64,000 bases of DNA, from the NCBI RefSeq assembly GCF_007830055.1, contig NZ_VLLE01000004.1, positions 525,248 through 589,247 on the forward strand. The letters run 5' to 3'. Each line of letters begins with the position of its first letter. Positions within the stretch are counted from its first letter, which is position 1. Origin of the DNA: Lacibacter cauensis (lineage in GTDB: Bacteria > Bacteroidota > Bacteroidia > Chitinophagales > Chitinophagaceae). Of this stretch, positions 33,684-43,367 are shown piece after piece. Made by a program: the position numbers and the translations under genes. The notes under the pieces are model-generated. The model made no database searches and had not been told where the DNA came from. It saw nothing but the letters and a program-made list of their open reading frames with translations.

Positions 33684-34523
33684 TTAAAGTTTAACTACAG
33701 AGAAAATACCTAACTGAAAATCGACTGTAATTTTATAATTACCTGGTGATGGCGGACCAGGGAAACCAGGATCAGCATCACGCTTTTCCAGTTCGCCACC
33801 TGCCCATGTACCACCGGGAAGCATATGGTATTGTGAGCCCCAATCGCCTTGTGTTTGAATAAGCTTGTAATTACCTCCGCTCGGCATGTTTACAGTAAGC
33901 TCATACTTTGTTGTAGAAATACGTGTAAACTGTTGTGTTGTGCTGAAGGGTGCAGGCAATGGATTTTGCCAGCTCGAAGCAAACGCATCGCCTGTTGCCC
34001 ATAAAGTACCATTAGCAGGAACTTCTACCTTTGGAGGCGGCGGGAAAGGACTCGCTGTAAACGTAATGATGTCTGACTGCAGAGGAACCGCATCTGTGCC
34101 AACACCAAGGCTTGAGGTAATCCGTGCCTGGAAAGTGTACGAACGACGTGGATCGAGTTGCAAACGCATGGTGTTACCCAGTATGTTGTTCAATTCTCCA
34201 ACGGTGTATGTTTTAGATAAATCGTTGGTAAAAATTGCCTGGTATTTCTTTGAACTATTAAAGTTTGCACCAAGCGTATCTATCTCAAGCTTATATTTCA
34301 CATCATGCGAGCTTATACCTGTTGTAAACTTGTAGTTGGGATTGGTCCAGGAAAAACGTATTGCTACATTATTTTCTTCTCCTGCCTGTAAGCGAACTGC
34401 AGTTGAACTACCGGTTAAGACCGGCCTTGTTCCATCCATTAAATAATTTTTGTTCTCAATTTTTTCGCATGCACCCAAAGAAAAAATCAGAAGCATAGCG
34501 AACAGTTGATAAATCAATTTCAT
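33684..34523 (-). CDS. susE: SusE-like surface glycan-binding lipoprotein
   Basis: A 279-residue lipoprotein (lipobox FSLGACEK). It has the SusE N-terminal domain (residues about 30-155, VAIRFSWTNPNYKFTTG) and one C-terminal binding module starting LWATGDAFASSWQNP and ending NYKITVDFQLGIFSVV. It is shorter by one module than the neighbouring SusF-like protein. The gap to susD is 18 bases. Confidence 0.88.
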   Translation of the reverse strand: MKLIYQLFAMLLIFSLGACEKIENKNYLMDGTRPVLTGSSTAVRLQAGEENNVAIRFSWTNPNYKFTTGISSHDVKYKLEIDTLGANFNSSKKYQAIFTNDLSKTYTVGELNNILGNTMRLQLDPRRSYTFQARITSSLGVGTDAVPLQSDIITFTASPFPPPPKVEVPANGTLWATGDAFASSWQNPLPAPFSTTQQFTRISTTKYELTVNMPSGGNYKLIQTQGDWGSQYHMLPGGTWAGGELEKRDADPGFPGPPSPGNYKITVDFQLGIFSVVKL

Positions 34524-34541
34524 AAACCAAAGATTTTATTA

Positions 34542-36158
34542 TTAATAACCTGGGTTTTGTTTCAGATTCGGGTTAACCGCCAATTGCTTTGAAGGAATTG
34601 GAAGAATTTTACGGTTCACATCAAAAGCAGTTCCGTTGCGAACACCACCTTTCCATGGCCATAAATAGTTAGCTTCTGCATATCGGCCGTACCTGATCAG
34701 GTCCATTCTTCGGAAACCTTCCCAGTATAACTCTCTTGCCCTTTCATCAAGTACGTAATCCAATGTATAAAAGCCTAACGGAGCTGCAGTAACCTGTGCA
34801 CGTGTGCGCAAAGCATTCAGGTATATCAAAGCTTGTGATTCAGAACCGCCAGTGCCGCCACGTTTTACAGCTTCAGCATAGATCAAATACATCTCAGCTA
34901 ACCTTGAAACCGGTATGTCGATGTCTGCAAAAGTTCTGTTTGGATCATTACCATAACCACCACTTCTTGTTCGGTTACGATACTTGGTTGTTGGATAGCC
35001 ATACTGATAATCAAAGAAATCGTTCATACTTTCAGTTTGAGAATCCGTGTACCATAAAGAACGCTTATCGCCCGCACCGGTTACGTCGGGGAAAAGCTGT
35101 GGTATTTTTTCCGTTGCACGCATTGCTCCCCATCCGCCAAGACCGCCCAGCTGAACTAATGGTTGACGATCACCTGAGGCGGTTCCGTTAATAATAAATG
35201 TTGCGCCACCATAGCTTTGAGATTTTACGCCATCATAATTTAACGTCCAGATTGCTTCAGTATTTCCAATGTGGTTGTCGGCAAGGAAAAGCCATTGATA
35301 ATTTGGCATCAGTGTATAACCAGCATCAATTACCTTTTTAGAATTGGCAACAGCTTCGGTGTAATAAGGCGTAAAATCTGTAATTGCAGGCTGAGCCAAT
35401 GATAAATAGACTGAAGCGTTTAAACTCATACGAGCTCTTAATGCCCATGCAATTGCTTTGTCTGCACGACCATATTCATTTGCTCTGGGAGCGGGTAAAT
35501 CTGCTTCAATTGCTTTCAACTCATCGTCAATCCATTTGTACAAGTCTGCTCGCTTAATTTGAGGAGGAGTAAATGTTCCAAATGGATCGTTTTCGGTAAC
35601 AAAGCCTGGATTGCCAAATAAATCCATCAGCGCCCAATACATATAAGCCCGCACAAACCGCACCTCGGCCCGCATTGTTTTTATTTCATTTGCATTAATA
35701 CCTCTGGCATTTATTTTTTCTGGAGTACTTTCTCTCAAAAATTCATTTGCGAAAGTTATCACCAACATACAGCGTCCATACATTCCTTCAACTAAGGGAT
35801 TGTCGGCACCCCACCTGTTAAACTGAATATCGTACAAGCCAGGATCTGCCCACTTCCATTTTGCCATATCTGTACTCATATCTTGTATAGTCCAGTAGTT
35901 ACGGAAGAAGTCGGAGAAACCTTCGTCAACGCCTTTCACGTCACCGTTTCCAAATCCACCAGTTGCAGGTGCATTTTGAGAAGTTAATACCATACTTCCA
36001 TAAACCCTTGCTAATACTCTTTTGTAACCTGCAAGATCCTTATATGCATCTTCGGAGGTTAGAGTGTTAGCTGGAAAACGATCCAGCTTTTTTACGCAGG
36101 CTGTAAGCATGCTTACAGCAAGCATTACCATTACTATTTTTATTCCGGAATATTTCAT
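34542..36158 (-). CDS. susD: SusD/RagB family nutrient-binding lipoprotein
   Basis: A 538-residue lipoprotein (lipobox MLTACVKK) with SusD family marks: an N-terminal TLTSEDAYKDLAGYKRVLAR segment, TPR-like helices including RAEVRFVRAYMYWALMDLFG, and the C-terminal IDIPVSRLAEMYLIYAEAVKRG with LDERARELYWEGFRRMDLIRYG. It forms the lid on the SusC channel and captures oligosaccharides. It follows susC by 18 bases. Confidence 0.96.
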   Translation of the reverse strand: MKYSGIKIVMVMLAVSMLTACVKKLDRFPANTLTSEDAYKDLAGYKRVLARVYGSMVLTSQNAPATGGFGNGDVKGVDEGFSDFFRNYWTIQDMSTDMAKWKWADPGLYDIQFNRWGADNPLVEGMYGRCMLVITFANEFLRESTPEKINARGINANEIKTMRAEVRFVRAYMYWALMDLFGNPGFVTENDPFGTFTPPQIKRADLYKWIDDELKAIEADLPAPRANEYGRADKAIAWALRARMSLNASVYLSLAQPAITDFTPYYTEAVANSKKVIDAGYTLMPNYQWLFLADNHIGNTEAIWTLNYDGVKSQSYGGATFIINGTASGDRQPLVQLGGLGGWGAMRATEKIPQLFPDVTGAGDKRSLWYTDSQTESMNDFFDYQYGYPTTKYRNRTRSGGYGNDPNRTFADIDIPVSRLAEMYLIYAEAVKRGGTGGSESQALIYLNALRTRAQVTAAPLGFYTLDYVLDERARELYWEGFRRMDLIRYGRYAEANYLWPWKGGVRNGTAFDVNRKILPIPSKQLAVNPNLKQNPGY

Positions 36159-36176
36159 AATACTTTTTTTTCAGGC

Positions 36177-39158
36177 TTAGAAATCAAGGTTTAATCCCAA
36201 CACATAAGTTCGTGGGCGAGGATAAATATTATTATCCATGCCTCCGGCAATTTCAGGATCAATCCCCTTGTATTTTGTTATAACAAACACATTCTGAATA
36301 TTAGCTGTTATCCTGAGGTTTGTATTCTTACCTATTCTACCTGCATCATAACCGAAGTTGATGTTGTCAAGTCTGATAAATGATCCATTTTGGATATAAT
36401 AGTCTGAAAGCTCCTGTTTGTTAATGAACCCTGTTTGGGAATAGTCACGATGCATATTTTGTGGCCCGGCACCTATCGAAGCCTGATTAAGTACACCATA
36501 CTGCATTGCTACATTGTTGTATATATAATTTCCGATGTTGCCACGCAATACAAATCCTGCATTAAGTTTTTTATAGGTAACAGAAGAGCTTACACCAAAA
36601 TAAACGGGCGCATCGGATGGCTTAAATACCCGGAGATCTTTTTCATTAATCAAACCATCACGATTTAAATCTTCATACAGACCTTCAATAGGCTTGTTAT
36701 TCTGATCATAAATCTGCTGATACATATAAAACGATGCTGGTCTGTAACCAAGAGCTTCAATTTGAGCTACACCACCTACGCTTCCGCTGATGTTTGTAAT
36801 TCTGTTACCAACAAAATTCGGATCATCGTTAATTAAAAGCCTTGTTATCTTAGGATTTGCATAAGTGACATTGAAACCAAAATCCCATTGAGTAGTCTCA
36901 TTTTTTATAGGTATAAAATTCATTGTAACTTCTACACCTTTGCTTTCAATTGTTCCAACATTCGTTAACAGGCTATTTGCAAAGTTGGCACCCAATGGGA
37001 TAGGAACGATACTAACCAGATCTTTTGTGTTCCGTGAAAAAACTTCCAGAATACCTGTTATTCGGTTATTATAAAATCCATATTCAATGGCTGCATTAAT
37101 GTTTCTTGTTGTTTCCCATCTAATATTTGGATCATACTCAACAGGGCCTAATCTGTTATAAAAGGTGCTCCCCAACTGATATAAGCCATTATTATTTGAT
37201 TGATTATACACTGCCAGGTAAGGGTACAAACCTGGAATATCCTGCTGGCCCGTAATACCATATCCAAGGCGAAGCTTCAAATCCGAAACAACCTGCGAAT
37301 TTTTCAAAAAGTTCTCTTCGTTAATACGCCATGCTAAAGCAGCGGAAGGGAAATAACCCCATCTGTTTGCTTTCGAAAATCTTGATGAACCATCTGCACG
37401 ACCGTTTAATGTGATAATATATTTGTTCGCAAGGCTATAAGTTAAACGACCATAGTATGAGAGCATAGTATACCCATCATCACCATTAATATCATCCGAA
37501 TTATTACTCAGGAAAGTAGGTGCAGGTCCGTTTGGAGATCCGTCGAAATAGCTATTCTGATAGTTGAAGTTGTAATAAAAATACTCCTGCATACCATGAC
37601 CTGCCGTAAAATCAATCCTGCTTTTTATTGATTTGATTTCCCTTACATAATTCAAATAAAAATCGTAAAGATTGTTTCTGCGTTCGAGGTACGATCTGTT
37701 TCTGTAACCGCCTTTACCACCAATGCTTGGATATGCTGCTGCAGCGCTATCTGTTTTAACGAAATTGCCTCGCTCGTTGGCAAACTCTGTACCCAAGTTA
37801 AGGTTCGCCCTTAAACCTTTTACGAAAGGAATAGAATAATCAAATTGAATATTTCCAATGAAACGATTTTGCTCACGTCTGTGATCTCTCATATAAAGTA
37901 AAGCGAGAGGATTTCTGTTGGAGTTGCTGGCAGGACGGCCATCGCTTGTAAGCCACTCAAAATATCCTCCATAGCGATTACTGTTTGTCCGAATAGTCTG
38001 CGTTGGATCGAATGTAACAGCATTTCCAATTGCACCAAAGTCCGCATCAGCATTTACTGTTTGCGCAACCTTCATATTAAGGTCAACTTTGAGGTTGTCT
38101 TTAAAAAATCTGGGGCTTAGATTTAATGCGCCTGAATATCGTTTGAAATTATCAGTACGTAAAATGCCATCCTGATTCAAAAATCCTCCGGAAACACGAA
38201 ATGGCACTTTTCCGTTAATTATTGCACCACTAGCACTTAAATTATAATCCTGACCAAATGCTGGATGATAAATTTCATCCTGCCAGTTAGTATTATTCTT
38301 GCCGAGCAAGTTTGCGACAGATGCAAGAGAAGGTTTAGACTGGAGAACGCTGGTAAACTCTTGAGCGTTCATCATGTCTACATTTTTAATTGCGTTTTGT
38401 AAAAATCCTTGTGCACTGAAATTAAAGCGCACCTTCCCTTTTTTACCTTTTTTAGTCGTAATAATGATAACGCCATTAGAAGCACGTGAACCATAAATTG
38501 CAGCTGCAGAAGGATCTTTTAGCAAAGTGAATGATTCAATATCGTTCGGATTAATTAGGCTTAGTGCATTACCATTGTCAACAGGCAATCCATCAATTAC
38601 AACTAAAGGATCGTTGCTGGCACGCAAGGATGCGCCACCACGTATACGAATACGGCTTCCGCTACCCGCAGCGCCATTATTCGAAGTGATTTGTACGCCC
38701 GCAACCTTTCCTGAAATAAGTTGTTCAGGTGTTTGTATGGCTCCTTTTACAAAATCTTTGGCACTAACAGTCGCTATGGCACCTGTCAGATCCTTTTTAC
38801 GTTGCGTACCATAACCCACCACCACCACTTCGTTGAGTGTGCCGGAGGCAGCAGTTAAAGAAATAGATAAATCTAATTGGCTGCCAACAGTTACTTCGTA
38901 ATTGTTGTAACCAACAGAAGAAATTACCAATACAGCATTGGCATCGTTTACAACAAGGCGGAAGCTACCTGTAGCATCGGTTGTAGTACCGGTGTTGGTA
39001 CCTTTTACAGTAACAGAAGCATTGGGAACAGGTGTTCCATCTTTACTGTCGGTTACTTTACCCGTTACAGTTTTACCTTGTGCAATCACATTCATTGCTA
39101 CGACCAGCAGGGCTACCACAAGCATCCCGAACCTGGCAAGCAGACGATTAAGGGTCAT
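36177..39158 (-). CDS. susC: SusC/RagA family TonB-linked outer-membrane transporter
   Basis: ATG at 39158 (MTLNRLLARFGM) is used rather than a TTG two codons upstream. The 993-residue product has a signal peptide ending NVIAQ, a carboxypeptidase-like beta-sandwich (VTGKVTDSKDGTPVPNASV), the SusC hallmark NEVVVVGYGTQRKKDLTGAI, a plug domain with RIRGGASLRASNDPLVVIDG and a beta-barrel ending YVLGLNLDF. It imports alpha-glucan oligosaccharides with SusD using TonB energy. A 158-base gap separates it from the amylase gene. Confidence 0.97.
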   Translation of the reverse strand: MTLNRLLARFGMLVVALLVVAMNVIAQGKTVTGKVTDSKDGTPVPNASVTVKGTNTGTTTDATGSFRLVVNDANAVLVISSVGYNNYEVTVGSQLDLSISLTAASGTLNEVVVVGYGTQRKKDLTGAIATVSAKDFVKGAIQTPEQLISGKVAGVQITSNNGAAGSGSRIRIRGGASLRASNDPLVVIDGLPVDNGNALSLINPNDIESFTLLKDPSAAAIYGSRASNGVIIITTKKGKKGKVRFNFSAQGFLQNAIKNVDMMNAQEFTSVLQSKPSLASVANLLGKNNTNWQDEIYHPAFGQDYNLSASGAIINGKVPFRVSGGFLNQDGILRTDNFKRYSGALNLSPRFFKDNLKVDLNMKVAQTVNADADFGAIGNAVTFDPTQTIRTNSNRYGGYFEWLTSDGRPASNSNRNPLALLYMRDHRREQNRFIGNIQFDYSIPFVKGLRANLNLGTEFANERGNFVKTDSAAAAYPSIGGKGGYRNRSYLERRNNLYDFYLNYVREIKSIKSRIDFTAGHGMQEYFYYNFNYQNSYFDGSPNGPAPTFLSNNSDDINGDDGYTMLSYYGRLTYSLANKYIITLNGRADGSSRFSKANRWGYFPSAALAWRINEENFLKNSQVVSDLKLRLGYGITGQQDIPGLYPYLAVYNQSNNNGLYQLGSTFYNRLGPVEYDPNIRWETTRNINAAIEYGFYNNRITGILEVFSRNTKDLVSIVPIPLGANFANSLLTNVGTIESKGVEVTMNFIPIKNETTQWDFGFNVTYANPKITRLLINDDPNFVGNRITNISGSVGGVAQIEALGYRPASFYMYQQIYDQNNKPIEGLYEDLNRDGLINEKDLRVFKPSDAPVYFGVSSSVTYKKLNAGFVLRGNIGNYIYNNVAMQYGVLNQASIGAGPQNMHRDYSQTGFINKQELSDYYIQNGSFIRLDNINFGYDAGRIGKNTNLRITANIQNVFVITKYKGIDPEIAGGMDNNIYPRPRTYVLGLNLDF

Positions 39159-39316
39159 AATCAATAGTTGGGGTTTAGAAATTACAATTTATAACGATCA
39201 TTGCTGACCAGCATGTCTTGGATAATGTTGCGCATTTTGTTGCAGCATCTTTTTTAAACAAAACATGTATCAACAATTCATCACGTCCGAACCTTTATTA
39301 GACAGCAGACAATTTC

Positions 39317-42211
39317 TTACTGCTGCACCATCACTTTTTCATAACGCACCAGGTTATCTACCCGCACCTGTAACACATACTGGCCTGCTTTTAACGGCGT
39401 GCCTGCAATGCTGTTACGATCTAACTCAAACAACTGGAATCCTTTTAACTGGAAACCCATATTCTTCGATACAAGAACCTGTCCCTGCATATTAATCAAC
39501 TGCACACTCACTTTTCCACTCTTTGGTAATTCATATTTTACGGTAGCTGTACCACGTACCGGGTTAGGGTAAACGGAAAGACTAAAATCTGCTTTTGATG
39601 CAAGAACGTCTCTGACATTCGTCACAACTCCACCTGATATATTTTGGTTGAGATATACTTTGTACTCACCGGGCTGCAAGGTTATTGCCTGTTGATTTCC
39701 TGAAACAGTAATTGTTCCGCCATTGGTGTAATCGTAAAAAGTTCCATTGGCGGGGAATGTTACTGTTGGCGTTTGCTGCACCACGTCGAAATTGGCAACA
39801 ACTACATATTTTAAATCTGCATGATCAACAACGATTGTTTTCACCAGGTTTGATCCAAGGCTGGTACCTAATGCGAGGTCGGGTGTGCGGAATGTATTTT
39901 TGAACTGGTTACGCAGTTTCGCCATTGCACTAAAAACTTGATATAAACGCTTACGACGCACCTGTTGAAAATAATCCCAACGAATTGGCTTGTTCCCTGT
40001 TCGTCCATTGAAGTTGATATCGTAATCGTATCCAAGTTCCCCAAACTGCCAGATCATTTTCGGACCGGGCAAACCCATCAATACAGCAGCCATTGCTTCT
40101 GTACGGTAAAGCCCTATCGTTGTATCTTTTACATTGTGTGCTGCATTTGCTGTATTACCGGAGTTGATGTTTTCAAACATGATCCGTTGTTCATCATGAC
40201 TCTCGGCATAGGTAATTAAATATGGCTTATCGTTAAATGTTGTGGTATTCCAATTGTTCCTGTTTTTCCAAAACGCACGGGTAATATCTGCACCCGAACT
40301 ATATCCTTTGGTGTTTTGTGCAAACTGGTAGTTCATTATTCCCCACAACATCATTCCACGTTTTGCCAGTTCTGCTTCTTCATCATCATTACCCAAATGT
40401 TCGAGTATACAATACGAACCCGGACTTACCACCTGCATCGAATCGTAATAACGCTGCCAGATATTGATGCGGTCCTGGCTGTATAGGTTCCATGCAGTCA
40501 CATCGGTAGTAAAATTATTGGTAAACCCTTTACTCAAATCCCAACGGAAACCATCAATGCGGTATTCGGTTAACCAGTGACGGATGAAACGTGCCACATG
40601 ATATTTGGTTGGCTCTACATTGTGATTAAAATCGTGAAATACATTGAACGGATGTTGTGCTGTTTCGTAGAAATAAGGATTGTTGGCCGCAGTTTGATTA
40701 GCTGCAGCATTCCACCACATGGCTGCCAACGGCGATTGACCTGTTGCATGATTGAATGCAATATCCTGTATAACGGCAATGCCCAAACTGTGCGCCTGAT
40801 CGATAAATGCTTTCAATGCGTTTTTTGAACCGTAGTATTTATCTGGAGCAAAAAAGTACATAGGATTGTAACCCCAGCTTTCATTACCATCAAACTCATT
40901 AATGGGCATTAGTTGTACCGCATTAAAGCCAAGGTTTTTGATATAGTTCAACGTATCCTTCAGCATTTGCCAGCTGTGCAGTGCTCCAAAATCACGCACC
41001 AGCAATTCGTAGATCATCAGATCACGTTTATCCGGGCGAACATAGCTGTTGCTTGTCCAGTTATATGCAGTTTCGCCGGGAGTAATTACACCAACAATAC
41101 CGCCGGTTGTTTTACCCGTTGGGTATTGGGGCATGTTCGGATAAGTAGATGCCTGAATGTATTGATCGTTGTTTGGATCGAGCACTAACTCACTATAAGG
41201 ATCGGCAATGCGGATAGCATCATCAACAATGTACTGAAAACGATAAGCGGTACCGGGTGTAAGACCAGTTACTTCTGTCCAGAAATAATCACCGTCTTTT
41301 TTCATTTGGCCCGAGCAGGTTTGCTGCCAGTTATTAAAATCACCAACAAGCGACACTTTTGTTTTCAGCGGAGCGTATAAAATAAAAACAGCCTTTGTGT
41401 TGTTGTCTTCGAATGTAATACCATCTTTTCTGCCTGCAGGTCTTGCACCTGTTGGGTTACTGGCCTGTGGTACAAAAAAGTTGAATGTATCACGCTTAAT
41501 AGTTCCGTTATCATCTGCAACGGCAATTAATTGCTGCTCGCAGGTGGTAGTTACATTGGCCGTGCCGCTTACTGTTTGTACTGCATTTGCAGATGCAATG
41601 GATGAACCGTTAAAAGTAACCGAAAGATTTACATTTTTAGAAGCTACTGCCGTTACAGGAACCGAAAAAGGTGGCGTACCAACAGTTAACGGTTCGGGAA
41701 TAGGATTAAATGTTGGTTGCATGGCAGGCGATGTAAACTTTACAGCCAATTCGTTTGCAGCGTAAACCTTGATGTACATATCGCTGCCATCAATATTTGC
41801 CTGTTTCTTTTGCCCGTTACCGCTTCGAAAAAGAATCGAAACACGTAAAATGGTTTCGTTGGCCGGTACACCGTAATACGCACGAATATTGGTAATGGTA
41901 AACTGCCATTTATTGGCATCGGTTGGGTGTGGCGTTGCCTGTAAAGCTGCGTTAGGCGAATTAAAATCCTGATTGAATTTTACGTAACGCCAATTGGTTG
42001 GACTGCTGCTGAGGTTTGTAATTACACCAGTATGCACATAAACATCCGATGCTGTATGATTTAACAGACCTTGATTGCCTTTTGTGGCATCTACCGTAAT
42101 AACTATGATACTTGCATCGGTAGGAAAAGCTACATCAGTAGATAATAGTTGACTGTAAGCTGCAGAGGATGCAGTCATCAATAACACAAACGCAAGCAAA
42201 ATTCTTCTCAT
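39317..42211 (-). CDS. Secreted alpha-amylase family (GH13) enzyme with T9SS sorting domain
   Basis: A 964-residue multidomain protein. Signal peptide ends YSQ; residues 25-255 hold two Ig/CBM-like domains; 265-345 resemble CBM48 (FILYAPLKTKVSLVGDFNNW); 395-780 are the GH13 barrel with DIAFNH (483-488), nucleophile Asp558 in GFRWDLS, acid/base Glu604 in CILEHLG and Asp673 in SHDE. The last 85 residues (FSLSVYPNPVRGTATVKYEL to VRYEKVMVQQ) are a T9SS type A sorting domain. It should be secreted or anchored at the surface, feeding SusCD. Confidence 0.95.
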   Translation of the reverse strand: MRRILLAFVLLMTASSAAYSQLLSTDVAFPTDASIIVITVDATKGNQGLLNHTASDVYVHTGVITNLSSSPTNWRYVKFNQDFNSPNAALQATPHPTDANKWQFTITNIRAYYGVPANETILRVSILFRSGNGQKKQANIDGSDMYIKVYAANELAVKFTSPAMQPTFNPIPEPLTVGTPPFSVPVTAVASKNVNLSVTFNGSSIASANAVQTVSGTANVTTTCEQQLIAVADDNGTIKRDTFNFFVPQASNPTGARPAGRKDGITFEDNNTKAVFILYAPLKTKVSLVGDFNNWQQTCSGQMKKDGDYFWTEVTGLTPGTAYRFQYIVDDAIRIADPYSELVLDPNNDQYIQASTYPNMPQYPTGKTTGGIVGVITPGETAYNWTSNSYVRPDKRDLMIYELLVRDFGALHSWQMLKDTLNYIKNLGFNAVQLMPINEFDGNESWGYNPMYFFAPDKYYGSKNALKAFIDQAHSLGIAVIQDIAFNHATGQSPLAAMWWNAAANQTAANNPYFYETAQHPFNVFHDFNHNVEPTKYHVARFIRHWLTEYRIDGFRWDLSKGFTNNFTTDVTAWNLYSQDRINIWQRYYDSMQVVSPGSYCILEHLGNDDEEAELAKRGMMLWGIMNYQFAQNTKGYSSGADITRAFWKNRNNWNTTTFNDKPYLITYAESHDEQRIMFENINSGNTANAAHNVKDTTIGLYRTEAMAAVLMGLPGPKMIWQFGELGYDYDINFNGRTGNKPIRWDYFQQVRRKRLYQVFSAMAKLRNQFKNTFRTPDLALGTSLGSNLVKTIVVDHADLKYVVVANFDVVQQTPTVTFPANGTFYDYTNGGTITVSGNQQAITLQPGEYKVYLNQNISGGVVTNVRDVLASKADFSLSVYPNPVRGTATVKYELPKSGKVSVQLINMQGQVLVSKNMGFQLKGFQLFELDRNSIAGTPLKAGQYVLQVRVDNLVRYEKVMVQQ

Positions 42212-42426
42212 ATCGCAATCCTTGTTACTTCAATCCGCTTTATGAACGTTTAATGAATAATTGATGGATGATTACAATGAAAACTCTCGGAACAGCTGTT
42301 GTTAATGGGGTTATTGAACAGATGAGAAGCAGGTCATGCAATCATTACGATACAAAACTACTTGAAGGTTAAGGCAGCAAATTGAACTAAAATTCCATTT
42401 TCTAACACTATATTGCCAACAATCGT

Positions 42427-42434
42427 TATCTTTA
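42427..42434 (+). promoter_or_regulatory. -7 like box TATCTTTA before the AraC gene
   Basis: One mismatch to TAnnTTTG, 26 bases before the ATG at 42461, in the 249-base divergent region shared with the amylase gene. No paired -33 box at normal spacing. Confidence 0.35.
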
Positions 42435-42460
42435 AGATCCCGTTTTAACAGGTTAACGAA

Positions 42461-43315
42461 ATGAAAGCAGAACTCGAAAAAATTGTTCCGGGCGAGGACA
42501 AACCGGTTTTGGTAACCTATCACATGTCGCTTCCTTATCTGGAATTTTACTGGCATCACCACCCTGAGTACGAGCTAACGTACAAGATCAATGTAGAAGG
42601 AAAACGGATTGTTGGCGACAGTTACGAAGAGTTTGAAGCAGGCGACCTGGTGCTGATTGGCCCCGATCTGCCCCATACCTGGGTAACCGATAAAAAAGAA
42701 CGTAACGACAGCTGTGATTTTGTGGTGATCCAGTTTTCGGGCTGGCTGTTCAACAGCATGATTGGCTTACCCGAATTTGAAAATGTAAAACGGCTGTTGC
42801 AAAACTGCAGGCTGGGTTTGCACTTTAAAGACAGTGCTCCCTTTAAAGAGCAGATTCTGGCTTTACCCAACAAAACCGGAATAGAAAAGGTTACCGGACT
42901 TATTAACCTGCTTAACCAGCTATCCAAACAAAAAGGACGAAAACTCGCCTCGGCCGATTACGATATTTCGCAGGCCAAAAGCAGCGAACCCCGGATTAAT
43001 AAAGTGTGTACGTATGTTGAGCAGAATTTCGCAAAGCCTATCAGCATCAACGATGCAGCGTCTATCATTAATATTTCACCCAGTGCCTTTTGTAAATTTT
43101 TTAAAAGGGCTACGGGTAAAACTTTTTCCGATTATGTAAACGATCTGCGGCTGGGTTATGCCTGCTACCAGCTACTCGAAACCGATAAACAGATTTCAAC
43201 CATTGCACGTAGTGCCGGCTTTGAGTCCATCACCTACTTTAACCGTGTGTTTGTAAAAAAGAAACATACCACACCAAGAGCATTTCGCAACGAAGCCTTG
43301 TATGCAACAGCCTAG
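42461..43315 (+). CDS. AraC family transcriptional regulator
   Basis: A 284-residue regulator divergent from the amylase-susCDEF operon. The N-terminal cupin-like sensor domain carries YLEFYWHHHPEYELTY and GDLVLIGPDLPHTW. The C-terminal AraC domain has two helix-turn-helix units: ISINDAASIINISPSAFCKF and QISTIARSAGFESITYFNRV. Control of the adjacent Sus locus is inferred from position only. Classical starch loci are controlled by SusR, a different type, so this is a distinct arrangement. Confidence 0.92.
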   Translation: MKAELEKIVPGEDKPVLVTYHMSLPYLEFYWHHHPEYELTYKINVEGKRIVGDSYEEFEAGDLVLIGPDLPHTWVTDKKERNDSCDFVVIQFSGWLFNSMIGLPEFENVKRLLQNCRLGLHFKDSAPFKEQILALPNKTGIEKVTGLINLLNQLSKQKGRKLASADYDISQAKSSEPRINKVCTYVEQNFAKPISINDAASIINISPSAFCKFFKRATGKTFSDYVNDLRLGYACYQLLETDKQISTIARSAGFESITYFNRVFVKKKHTTPRAFRNEALYATA

Positions 43316-43319
43316 TCAA

Positions 43320-43353
43320 AAAAAATGCGCTTCAAAACAGAAGCGCATTTTTT
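43320..43353. terminator. Bidirectional terminator between AraC and amidohydrolase genes
   Basis: AAAAAATGCGCTTC (43320-43333) pairs with GAAGCGCATTTTTT (43340-43353) around AAAACA, between convergent genes. Confidence 0.88.
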
Positions 43354-43367
43354 CTTTATCGGGTAAC

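Noticed and set aside
36177-39158. Phase-variable or shuffled susC gene
   Set aside because: No inverted repeats or invertase gene flank the locus.
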